A DNA stretch of 64,000 nt from Ignelater luminosus (Eukaryota > Arthropoda > Insecta > Coleoptera > Elateridae): positions 175,782-239,781 of the forward strand of contig VTPC01000518.1 of assembly GCA_011009095.1 (NCBI GenBank), read 5' to 3'. Shown here piece after piece: positions 35,501-44,645 of the stretch. The notes below the pieces were generated by a model. That model had not been told where the DNA came from and ran no database searches. It saw nothing but the letters and a program-made list of their open reading frames with translations. A program made the position numbers and the translations under genes. How positions within the stretch are numbered: position 1 is the stretch's first letter; each line of letters opens with the position of its first letter.

Positions 35501-36486
35501 CAAAACTATTGTTTGTGGAAGTTACGTAAAATATAAAATAAATCTTTAAATTTTAGGACATATACAGTAGGGTTAAATTTTATTGCCCTATTTGGATCCC
35601 AGGAGTTTGTGGTAGCTCTATGTTCATGATTTTTTGGGACATGCTGTATGTTGCATTGGTATTAATCTAATTACATATTATCTTTTAATGCATTGCTTGT
35701 GTGTTTGATTTTTTACTTTACAAATTCTGTTAAAATTAAATTAACCAACTGTCATTACTATGAAACTTGACCTGTTATCTAGTGTTTGTTTTCAAATTTG
35801 TTTTATTGAACATAGTAATTTCAGTATTGTTGATACTAAATTACACTTATTACAGTGATTTAATTTTACAAAAATAATATACTGATTTCTGAAATTAACA
35901 ATAATTAACACTTCAAACAGATCTAAATATAATGTTTCTGTCAAAAAAGCTATTCGTTTGGTGTGTAGTTACAACCAATTAAATTCATAGAATAAAAATT
36001 ATTAGTGTTATATCACAAGAATTGTAATATTGTTATGCCTTAAATGTATTTTAGGCAGAGGTAGAGGAGCTGCTGGACGGGGCAGAGGTAGGAAAACTAA
36101 TAAATCAACTCAGGAAGGTACTTCACAGGAAATAACTTCTCCAAAATATCAACCTTTAGAAACTTCTTCAGTGAAGAAAGGTAATTCCAGAAAAAAAGAC
36201 AGGTGCCCTATTTGTAATGAAGAATTTCTGCAAAGCGAATTAGTGGTATGTTGATTAAAATAACGTTAGAAAGATATTTCCAATAAAGTATATTTTTTAG
36301 GAGCACGCATCATCTTGTATAGAAGGTTATTCAGAAAAGAATGATAGAAAGAAGACATCGGATTATCATTATAAGAGGATTACTTGTGAAACGTGTGATG
36401 AAGTATTGCCTTTCGATACTAATTATGAGGTGCACGTCCATGAATGTATAATGAAGCAAATGAAACAAAACAGTACTTCATCATAG
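17589..36486 (+). CDS. Unrecognised acidic nuclear-type protein with tandem UBZ4-like zinc fingers
   Basis: Four exons join in phase: 17589-17649, 17722-18969, 36055-36245, 36301-36486 (561 residues). Start MNSIDEVDIPSMSDVKKCLK has an AAA-ATG context; the frame upstream has only a TTG. Intron 1 is 72 bp with acceptor TTTTTTATTGTAG. Exon 2 is acidic and Ser-rich with a helical segment (MSEREMLEIYQVLRH), basic stretches (RKRRS) and ends SHARKP. A donor GTATAT at 18970 joins to a GRGRGAAGRGRGRK RG-rich segment 17.1 kb away; otherwise exon 2 ends 20 bp later at GILYDD-stop. The C-terminus has two C2HC fingers: C487-x2-C490-x11-H502-x3-C506 (CPICNEEFLQSELVEHASSC) and C529-x2-C532-x12-H545-x3-C549. 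The pattern is that of Rad18-type UBZ4 ubiquitin binders, suggesting a ubiquitin reader in DNA repair or chromatin, but I do not recognise the orthologue. The long join is inferred. Confidence 0.72.
19005..19318. repeat. Degenerate inverted repeat, MITE-like
   Basis: TTAGCAAGGAGCGGTATC with ATTAGTTGAT (19014-19043) faces an imperfect inverted partner at about 19275-19315. The element would be about 310 bp, non-coding. Termini are uncertain. Confidence 0.35.
19319..19990. other. Intron DNA, nothing recognised
   Basis: Lies within intron 2 of the zinc-finger gene. No frame or repeat recognised. Confidence 0.4.
20661..20835 (-). repeat. 3' LTR of the copia element
   Basis: 175 bp, TGTTAAAATT...TCTCAACA, nearly identical to the partner at 24637-24816. 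Confidence 0.93.
24637..24816 (-). repeat. 5' LTR of the copia element
   Basis: 180 bp; differs from the other LTR by a 5 bp length change and a few substitutions. Followed by the target duplication GTATT. Confidence 0.93.
26030..26860 (-). pseudogene. Harbinger DDE transposase (HARBI1-like), one stop late in frame
   Basis: The main frame 26819-26043 gives 258 residues: YRFSKEAVQQMLDIF, an HTH (TAADHFNIHKSTVSRIIPRI), then the DDE_4 catalytic motifs IGAIDCTHVKI, ARWHGSVHDRTIFN and LLGDNSYACKSYLLTP, and NVIERAFRV. The next codon is TAG where the family has Trp (RAFGVWKRRFP); beyond it KRRFPCFSVGMQ and ATAVLHNFAI are still readable. Upstream an in-frame-looking MLSDSSESSSED precedes the ATG but ends in a stop. 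One or two lesions make the copy inactive although all catalytic acids remain. Confidence 0.88.
27937..31385 (+). pseudogene. P-element / THAP9-like transposase, decayed
   Basis: Exon 1 (27937-28007) begins MVKYCCAYGCTNEWMPG, exon 2 (28102-28335) holds LLKLWIHSLRCEDF, VICSAHFTKNDY and DAVPSVFNF: together a C2CH THAP DNA-binding domain with the AVPxxF signature. Exon 3 (28391-28921) has a coiled coil and the YLKEMQEFVLTFYFYFPKAY / SSTIRKWLLSVNCEVGF region of P transposases. Later pieces ITCDGCATNMSTFRLLGCNL (29190-29255) and, after the Tc1 insertion, SSSVANAIKFSQKSGHTAFL, IFDRIFDIMNPRSPF and FLTYKCSQNHLELFFV belong to the RNase-H fold and GTP-binding insertion of the family. Frames shift several times after 28921 and there are stops, so it is inactive. 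Confidence 0.85.
29523..30650 (+). mobile_element. Tc1-like transposon (1128 bp), inactive, inside the P-like element
   Basis: TA duplications at 29521-29522 and 30651-30652. Ends CCTAGTACTGCCATAAGTCT and TTTGGACA, with the inverted match at 30624-30650 (two or three mismatches). The plus strand encodes a Tc1-type HTH (YQKTGSVEDRKRCGRPRS, LKKMALQVGISTRSMSRLL), then QRDSAPAHKAKSTQQWL and NWPVSSLDLNLLDYKIW, the second and third catalytic acids. Several stops and shifts, and the stretch holding the first Asp seems deleted. It cut the P-type transposase within a codon run (..DWQRKLYL before, SSSVANAIKF after). Confidence 0.88.
31746..32209. other. Intron DNA between two transposons
   Basis: AT-rich, no feature recognised. 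Confidence 0.4.
33712..34291. mobile_element. TTA-flanked MITE (Harbinger-type), 580 bp
   Basis: TTA at 33709-33711 and 34292-34294. Inverted ends GCGTAGTTTTACACGACAGT / GCGTAATTTTACACGACAGT continue into AAATTTTA.CATAAATTT. Non-coding; the TTA target suggests mobilisation by a Harbinger transposase. Confidence 0.78.
34334..34891. mobile_element. TA-flanked foldback MITE with long arms, 558 bp
   Basis: TA at 34332-34333 and 34892-34893. Arms of about 150 bp: CAGTGTGTCCAAGATAAG, then AGCATGGGGATCTTGGAAAC, ATCGGTTAAATGGGA and CCAACAAAAAGG-type sequence, are mirrored at the right end. Related fragments occur at 11404, 43905 and 53925. Confidence 0.85.
34950..35365. repeat. Dispersed repeat, copy 1
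   Basis: About 415 bp shared with 41980-42460 in the same orientation. Both contain CTTGCTGCAACGAGTCAGTT and CCCGCGCCCAAAGTGTCCAG. Differences are mostly scattered substitutions. Confidence 0.85.
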
Positions 36487-37345
36487 ACACATGTAATATG
36501 TTAAAAATTATATTTTATACTTGCTTTTTAGAGTTTCATTGAAAGAAACTAACTTAGTAACAGCAAGTTTTTAAGTTTAGTAATTGAATTAAGTACTATT
36601 AGTAAATAAGATTATAAAAATTAAGAAGAATCATTTTATAGAAGATACAAAAAAATGTGATCTTTCATATAGTATTTTCCTATTTCTTAAAAGCTTCTGT
36701 TGATTTTTTTCTAAGTGGTTTAAGTTGTTGATCAGTTTTGTACATCTATAATCTAATCATAATCATAATACTATACATTGAATATTATAATTTCTAAAAC
36801 TAAAAAAAATGTGTACTGTGATGCCGTTTCTAATGCATAAGTATTGAAATAGCATAGATTTTTCAAATTATAAAATCATTTCAAGAGTGCATTACTAGTT
36901 GTTAATTTAATTATTTTCATTAAGTAAAACTTCAAATGCCATATATTAGGAAAGTGATTTTGTTAATGTATAATTTGTCAGTTTTGATAATTATTAACTA
37001 ATCACAGTTTGCTAAATTATACAGTTATGGCACTTTGTTGGGATCTGTGATGCCATGTTGAAGGTAGTAGTAATACGGTAACTGTTTCCATTATAGGATG
37101 TTATTGTTTTAATAATTAACAGTATGAGCAATCTATCAAACTAATAATGCTAGTGTATGAAGCAGCCATGTTGTTGGTAGTATAATAGAAAGTTTATAAC
37201 AATAGTCTTATCAAGTGTTATAACTTATAGTTGAGTGAACTGTACTTCTACAGAAAGCAATGTTTTCGTACCTTTCTAGTAGGGTAAGAAAAAGTAAGGT
37301 ACCTAAAAACACTTGTGAAGTATTTGTTGAGAAACAATAATAAAA
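36487..37345. other. 3' flank of the zinc-finger gene
   Basis: AT-rich; probably its 3' UTR and spacer. No other gene seen. Confidence 0.4.
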
Positions 37346-37349
37346 TCTA

Positions 37350-38230
37350 ATTTGGAGATGCAGTCTTTAATGTATTGGTTGTGGCAAAGATATTTTTGTA
37401 CTAGACAATAGCAAAAGTTGAAGCACAGAATCAAATCAATTTTCTGGAGAATTGTTACTTGAGCTACTCATATTTTCCTTTTCATTATTTCCAAAGCATG
37501 TATGAAACCTGTTAATGAATCTGATAACCTTTCACCAGATTTTGGTAAATGTAAACTTGAGGATCTTCTTGATGAGGTAAATATTACCCAAACCTCTTTC
37601 AGCATTAATATGCTGATGAAGATGCCATGTTTTATATTCAAGATAAATATACTCTACATTTTTAAAAACTCTAGAAAGTGGGGGAACCTGTGAGTTCACG
37701 TTTCAAATTCAATGAATTTATATTTGTATTTCTTAACATTTTACGACATGTCTCTTCTAAATCATCGTCATCTTCCTTATTAACTGTATCTAAACCATTA
37801 CTAATTGAGGAGATAGAACTATTCATATTTTCTTCATCTATACATTCCCTGAATTCCTTCATTGTAGTATTTAAATTACTTAGATTATTATCAAAAGTTT
37901 TAGAACTAGCAGAAGCATTTTCAGTAGAGATAGCATTTGGCGATGTTTCATGACTTTTTCGTTCTGCTTGTGACACTTCATTAACTCTTCTTAAATTAAT
38001 TATTGATCTAAGTATAACATAACCATCAATCATTAATAGTGAATCCACTTACAGAGGTCTCTAGTAACCATGAGGAACTATTCAGAAACATGAACTTTGA
38101 AAATAATGAAGAGGAAAATAAAAATATGAGTACAAGAATATCTTCACCAAAACCAGTACATCAAGACTGCATCTTCAAATTGGAGTAATGTTAAGACAGA
38201 AGTTCCGATGGCTTAAATTATAATGAAAAA
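37350..38230. pseudogene. Rearranged fragments of an unknown Ser/Asp/Glu-rich gene, with an inverted duplication
   Basis: Minus-strand 38048-37671 is an open frame of 125 codons with protein-like composition (DEENMNSSISSISNGLD, KEDDDDLEETCRKML, LKRELTGSPTF). Plus-strand 38065-38187 reads NHEELFRNMNFENNEEENKN and MSTRISSPKPVHQD before a stop. The DNA of 38060-38200 is repeated, diverged and inverted, at about 37350-37500, where the minus strand reads NNEKENMSSSSNNSPEN. So two copies of one coding segment face each other around the 125-codon frame. I do not recognise the parent gene. A donor-like CTCTGTAAGT on the minus strand near 38050 may be by chance. Confidence 0.45.
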
Positions 38231-38321
38231 TTAATAAAATCTATTAAACATAAAACTAAGCAACATGAAATGTCATTAACAAACAGATACCTGCAGTATA
38301 GAGGAAGCAATGGAAAGTGTA

Positions 38322-38626
38322 CAGAGTGATTGGAATTGATTGAGGATGGTTTGAATCTTGCGCCGAAGTTTTTCACGTGGTAGGTTGGCTATAGTGTGTA
38401 AGCATTCAGGGTCGACCGGGAGCAGTGTTGCCAGATGTGTGCTGTGATGTGAAACTTTAATTAAAAAAATAAAATGAGTCCTTAGCGTTATCTTTAACAC
38501 TAAAGTGCTAAATCTGGCAACACTGCTCCCGGATGACCCTAACCGCTTACACACTATAGCCAACCTATCACGTGAAAAACTTCGGCGCGAAATTCAAACC
38601 ATCCTCAATCAATTGCAACCACTCTG
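38322..38626. mobile_element. TA-flanked foldback MITE, 305 bp
   Basis: TA at 38320-38321 and 38627-38628. Arms of about 130 bp pair from CAGAGTGATTGGAATTGATT through GGTTGGCTATAGTGTGTAAG to CAACACTGCTCCCGG. Non-coding and almost a full palindrome, with a short AT-rich loop. Confidence 0.85.
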
Positions 38627-38628
38627 TA

Positions 38629-41340
38629 TTTTTTCTCTTGGGAATAATATTGTTTGATATTACTCATATAACAATGTAATCAGTGAATTTGCCAAGAAAA
38701 ACAGAAGAATTTCAATAGGTACATTATAAATAAATAACTAAATATCAAACGATTAATTGCTTCCATGCATGCGTATGCCTGTTAACAACTCAAATAGAAT
38801 GGCTCTTGGTGGCAATAAATGTAACACTTTTTATTATCATTTTTTATGTTTTTGTACAGAAAGAAGTTAAATTATTAAATATCAAATTGGAATAAATTCT
38901 ATAACAAAGTTATGTATTTCTTTTTCTTTAAATCATTTGGGCACCTATTGGATCATATAGCCCTGTAAATTTGATACCAAACCTGAAAAATCTTTCCAAT
39001 AGGGTGTCACCCTTTCTTTTTTGTTATACAGGGTGTTCCAGTGGTTCGTGCTCAGAGACTAGCATTGTTTTTTGTAGGAATATCAAAAACTGCTACGGGA
39101 AAAGTTGCACAGTTTCAGCATCATTTAATTTTTTCATGTAGAACATCATCAAATACAATGAACTACCCTGATACAATTGATAAACATTTGGTTTTAAAAA
39201 CCTGGTATCGATAAACTTAGATCTTCAATCTTTAGAAATGATTATTAAAATTAAAGTTAAAGTAGGTATATCAGAACTGTTTGTTTGGTCGAAATATCAG
39301 CTATAACAGCCACAGCATGACTGTTACTTAATTAATAAAATTAAAAATGTTTAAAACTAAATTCTTGAATCTATTGCAGTAGTCCAGATTTTATTTAATA
39401 ATATCACTACCCTGAAGGAGTGTGAATAATCAAAGGCGTGACAGGTTGAACCAAGGAGGGCTTCTAGTTCAAAAACTATAAGGACTATAGGAGTCTGGTT
39501 TTCACCAATCGATGCAGCTTCGCAGGCACTATGGCGGGATAGGAAAGAAAGTCCTGTGAAAAACCAAGAAATTCGAAAGCCCCCCCAAACAACTGTTTGA
39601 GGAATCTGCGAATCCGGATAGTCTGATCAACATAATATTCGAGACTTATGTTCTGGTAGGGCTTATCTACCCACTCGAGAAAACCCAACTCGATTCGATT
39701 AACTCCGCACTTTTCTCCATAACTCACCGAGATGCCAACTTAAAAAATTTGTAACTTGGTTAATTATAGTCCGATCAAGCTGAAATCTTTTCTAACCTAA
39801 AGAGTATCATCAGGGCACCTAGCTTAGGTTGGTACCAGTGACGTTCTTCTGTTTTTGGGGTCGATTAGAACAAAAAATCGTAATTTGCCTTCCTTTGTAC
39901 CTTTTTGGGACAGTTATCCGAGTTCCTATGGACACGTAGTTATACTGCATTGATGCGTCGTGGAATGGGGAACAAAAAAGGTTCTATGCACTTTTTTCTA
40001 CAAGGTCATCTTCTAGGTCGAAAACGCGAAAAACTAAAACTATGGCTGGAAACTGGAAATATGGCCCTGAAATGGACACCCTTTGAACTACAGACAAATC
40101 TTTTGAAATAAATGTACCTACTTTACCGACCTATACGTAATTCTGGAAGCCAATTTCGTATTTTTCCAGAACGATTCTGAAACACAGGGAGGATGCTGTT
40201 TCCTTTCCATCCCTTCTTTTTGGGTGAATAATGCTTAGATTCCGCATGAAGCTTGCTCAAGCTTTGTGCATTCAAATTCCGTTAAAATGGCAGTAGGAAC
40301 TTCGGAGATAGGACATTCTGAAATCTCTTGTGCATTCATAGTTTTTGGTTTTTCGTCATTTGTGCCGGAACGGTACATTCTATCGACTCGAAACTTTAAC
40401 CATCGTAAAGAGAAGGTAAAATTACCTAAAAGTGTAATACACCATTTTTTCGAGAAAGCACTCCTTGTGCCTCTAAATTAAATTTGATGTGGCCATAGGC
40501 ATGCCGAACATAACCCGAACGGTGGTCGATGGAGATGTTGCGGGGAGATATCTTGCGCTCTCGTTACTCATACACTAAGTAATTAGAATTATTTTGCAAG
40601 AGTTCTTGCTAATTTCTGAGAAAAAAGTACGTCCTCTAGTGAATTTATCTTTTTTACCTTTTCGTTATTTGCGCGGGAAAGGTACATCCAATCGACTTGA
40701 AACCTTCACCATCGTGAAGAATACGTAAAAAGTGTAGTGTGCCCTTCTTTCGAAAAACCAACTTTTGTATCTGAAAAATCGCATTTTATAGGATATCAGA
40801 GACAAAAGTTCGAGAGTTGGTGCCATAAGCGTGCGGTCGGGTGGACAATAGAAGCGTTGCGGGGAGCTGTCTTGCGCTCTCGAATATTTATTCTTATGAT
40901 GAGGACTATACCAAGAGTTATCACAGGCATAGCACGTGTGTAAGGAGACGATATAGACTTACTGGCGGTTTTTAAATTATCATCCACAATAAAATTCTAT
41001 CATGTCTCTTTGTTGGTTGAACTTTGAGTTAAAGCTATGGAATAACCAGGATTACAATTAACTGTCTTGGTCAACGCACGGTCGGTTGTTTAACCTTGTA
41101 CGTGGTTCATCACATTACGTTGAGTGCAAATCTTTCTGCTTCAGCAGTTTTGCAAAATACTTTCTGTATTTTATGACAAAAAGACAAGTTAATCATGCAA
41201 CTTGACGTGAATTTTGGAAAATTTTCGTTTAATTTATTATGTCATGAAATTGTATTGTGCTAGGTGAGTGGTTAAGTAGAGAAGATGCAACAGGTCATTA
41301 ATTCTCAGAATAGTGCATGCAAACAGGTACTGACATATTT
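38629..41340. other. Non-coding repeat-rich stretch
   Basis: At 39027 TACAGGGTGTTCCAGTGGTT looks like a transposon end of the type seen at 32.2 kb, but no inverted partner was found. The remainder has short frames only. Confidence 0.4.
40345..40890. repeat. Two-copy tandem repeat, unit about 320 bp
   Basis: GCGGGAAAGGTACATCCAAT with GACTTGAAACC at about 40670 repeats GCCGGAACGGTACATTCTAT with GACTCGAAACT at about 40363. GTTGCGGGGAG....CTTGCGCTCTCG occurs at 40534 and again at 40857. The copies are considerably diverged, so the duplication is old. Confidence 0.6.
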
Positions 41341-41439
41341 TGTCGTTTATGTCGTACAACAATTTCCTGCAAATCGACGCAGGCACACAATCTCCAATAT
41401 TAGTTTATAGATTTACATTCAGTAATACGTGCAATTCCT

Positions 41440-41620
41440 CCCGAAATTATAGTCTACAGATGAATGTCCATTGGACGTTGAGATATAGATATGGCACCTC
41501 GAAATTAGTCCACAGGTGGGTGTCCTTGAAATTGGTTCATAGATTGGACCTCCAGTGGACATACGACATACAACAGCTTCCAAAATTAGTCCACAGGTAG
41601 ATGTCCATTGCACATCCAGC
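41440..41620. repeat. Degenerate minisatellite
   Basis: The phrase GAAATTAGTCCACAGGTGGG with TGTCC recurs three to four times with variations (41441, 41497, 41528, 41581), unit about 30-60 bp, with intervening CCA.TGGAC.T motifs. Confidence 0.5.
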
Positions 41621-41979
41621 ATACATATAACATTCTTGATTGTACGTATGTCAAGACAGTCGAAAACTGCTATGGACGTTATGGACCTAAAATGGATCTG
41701 TGTTGTTACAGAAACCTTAGGACCTTACTTCAGAAATATATTCTTTAGAGATATTGACAATAAGTGTTTTATAAATATTATATTGCAGTTTAATGCTGAG
41801 TTATATTTTTTGTCTAGTTCTATTCACTTGAAATCTACTTTATAAAAGAAATTTTTCACTTAATTTAATTGAAACAAGCAGAAGGTTTGCTGGAGGCCTT
41901 GAAATTGGTTTTAATACCTTCAAAGGCGGTTTTACGAAAGCTGTTGAACGAGATACGACCGATATTGCATATAACAGAC

Positions 41980-42460
41980 TAACTTCCGTCGCGGTGACAA
42001 TTTGAGCATATTTGATGTCGTATATCTCCTAGCTGACTTGCTGCAACGAGTCAGTTGTAGCAGTAGAAGATACTACAAGGAATAAGGATTGTTTTGATTG
42101 AATAGTACTCTGCGCCAACCCGCGCCCAAAGTGTCCAGGCTAGTCCAAACTTGACCTTTCTGATTAACAAAAATTCCATTTCCTCAGGAATTATCCGGTG
42201 GAATTCAATGAAAATCGGTATTTAACTTCATCAGGTATTGAGATAAATGCTTCAATAATAAAACTGTTGAAATTACCAGAAAACAACCGAAAACACAAAA
42301 TTTGGTTTTTTCGGTTTTTCGGTTCCACAGGCATTATTTAAACTTGTCTACATCTGGATCTGTTGAAACTTACCTTAGAATCACTCATTCTATCATCTAA
42401 GATCAAAAAATACTCATGACCGAAATTTTACCCATATTGGACGTAGTGTAATGAATGTGC
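41980..42460. repeat. Dispersed repeat, copy 2
   Basis: Matches 34950-35365 in the same orientation; carries an extra ~60 bp near its right end before ATATTGGACGTAGTGTA. It may mark a second, decayed copy of the 3.4 kb TIR element. Confidence 0.8.
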
Positions 42461-42639
42461 TTTATCGCCGCGACGTTATATTTCAAATTTGTTGGTTGAA
42501 ATAACTATTACCGCCCGGTCTTATAAAAAAACATAGTAACACGAGGTTAGTTTAATTATTTATTAAACTAAACAAAATTGGCATTTTTCCAATAGTGTAC
42601 AAAATCTGAATAAAGCACAAATAAAGCATTTATTCTCTA

Positions 42640-43209
42640 TTTTAATTGGTTGCGATGTACACTACCCACGTGTTCAACAAGTTAGGTGATGGTTTAACCG
42701 GATTTGCTAAGCAAAAACATCTTAAAAGCACTTACCTTCCACTTTCTTCTTGGAGGGATAACTGAAAAATGTAGTTTGTTCAAAATAAAAACAAACACTT
42801 TAAAAAATCAGAAACCATTGTTGTAAGGTTAGTATCTTCGCTTCAAAGTTCAAACGGTTCAAACGCACAACGATCAGCGATAATGGATATCTCGGCGTCG
42901 GGAAGCGAGATGTATCTAAACACTACAGTTAACGCAAGCGCGGTTGCAGCTTCGGCTGAGTCAAAGCAACTCGGATAAAGTGCGCGATGGAGCCAAGTAA
43001 AGTAAACCAAGCGAGCGACTTGCACCGCTTGCAGTAAGCTTGCATGCTATCTGGGAATGCAAGCCATCTCCCTCCTAAGACCCTGTATAATCGCTTGATC
43101 GATATATTGAATACGTCGATATATTATCGCTTGAACGATATATCGAATAATAACGATATTTTTCTAATATTGATATTCGATATTGGAATCTGAATATTAC
43201 CCAGCCCTA
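42640..43209. mobile_element. hAT-like terminal fragment
   Basis: Ends ATTACCCAGCCCTA, the complement of the common hAT start TAGGGCTGGGTAAT. It is preceded by many copies of CGATAT/ATATCG (43098-43190), as subterminal binding repeats. No transposase is recognisable and the other end was not found. Confidence 0.4.
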
Positions 43210-43240
43210 GCGGTGACAGTCTTCATTTCCATTATATGTG

Positions 43241-43560
43241 TAGTGGAGTAAACGTAGCAAAAAAATATCAGTTTGCGAAAATTTTTAAAAGGCTTTAGTG
43301 ACCCGGTAAAAAAGATTTGTTTTGATATCAATAACAACCTCCCGGGTTTCCTATGGCCTACACAAATCGGAACCATGTCCAATATCCAAAAAACCGGTTT
43401 TTGGCCTTTTTGGCGATTTTACGGGTAACGTTGTCAGTTTTAATTTTTTCTGAAGTACTTGCGGTATTAGCAAGATTATGAAATTGAAACCCTTTTATTG
43501 TCAATGTTCAAGAAACCTTCAGTTCAAATTTGGAGATGATCGGACCATCCCCTCTCCCTG

Positions 43561-43595
<35 letters not shown>

Positions 43596-44645
43596 AATAT
43601 ATTTGAAAAAAATTAAAATTAAGTTATTTTGGCCAAATCTTAACCGAATTGGATGAAATTTGGTGTGGAGGTAGTCAAAGTTGGTTGCAAACTGCATACC
43701 AAATTTTATCCAAAAATATGGAACTGTTCCACCGGAATTCCACTGTTTGTCCAAATCTTTAAACCGCTGCCAAATTTTCCTCAGAGGTCGTAGCGCCAAG
43801 TAATAAAAACCAAATTGTAGGTCTTTGTATGTACTTTGACGTGATGTAACTCAAATTTGATTAAAATATACGGCGAACCCAAAAATTAGCTATACAGCTA
43901 TATATTGGAAACAGTAATAGATACAAGGTTGGTTAAATGGGGAAAAGGTTTCGTATTTATATGCCAATGAATAATCCATGGTTACAATAACAAATATCTG
44001 CCCCGTTTCAAAGGTACAGGGTGAAAACCAAAAAAGTGCATTTTCTAAAATCCTGATTTATTTATTTGTTATTAGAGCTAAATGTACAATATTTTCAGAA
44101 ACTAAATAGCGACTGATGAGGATTTCAACAATGACTTCAAAAAAATGCTAGGCTTTCTGGATTTCAAGTATTTGTATCCAGCTTTTTTTCTTATGGGCGC
44201 CATATTGGATTTTTACATTTTTAAAATCGTCATAAAAAGAGCTTTTCAACCATGTACAATATGACTATGTTTAAAGAAGAGAAAGTACAAGAAAATACAA
44301 AATTGCAAATCATTATTTGAAAACCTCAAGGCTTACTATGGTTAAATCTTAATTTTGTATGAACTGAAGATTTCTTGAACATTGACAATAAAAGGGTTTT
44401 AATTTCGTAATCTTGCTAATACCGGAAGTACTTCAAAAAAAAAAAAAATTAAAACTGACAACGTTACCCGTAAAATAGCCAAAAAAGGCCAAAAAACCGG
44501 TTTTTTGGATATTGGACATGGTTCCGGTTTGAGTAGGCCATAGGAAACTCAGGGGGTTGTTATTGACATCAAAACAAACCTTTTTTACCGGGTCACTAAA
44601 GCCTTCTAAAAATTTTCGCTCAATATCCAGGTTTACTCCGCTAGT
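43241..44645. repeat. 1.4 kb foldback element, arms about 280 bp
   Basis: 43241-43519 and 44362-44645 are inverted copies (for example GGCTTTAGTGACCCGGTAAA, AACGTTGTCAGTTTTAATTT). The loop holds an (AT)n tract and, at 43905-43960, a piece related to the TACAGTRTGTCC family. No coding frame. Confidence 0.85.
43563..43592. repeat. (AT)15 microsatellite
   Basis: Pure AT dinucleotide run inside the foldback loop. Confidence 0.9.

Larger units (their letters stand above)
32212..35646. mobile_element. 3.4 kb non-coding TIR element, TA target, with two nested foldbacks
   Basis: Left end CAGGGTGTCCTGAAAAACCA then TGAACATAGAGCTACCACAAA; the right end at 35600-35646 is its inverted match (about 40 bp, a few mismatches). 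TA flanks both sides (32210-32211, 35647-35648). No transposase frame is visible. It contains a TTA-flanked MITE (33712-34291), a TA-flanked foldback (34334-34891) and a block repeated at 42 kb. The TA target and terminal phrase suggest Tc1/mariner-type mobilisation in trans. Confidence 0.75.
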
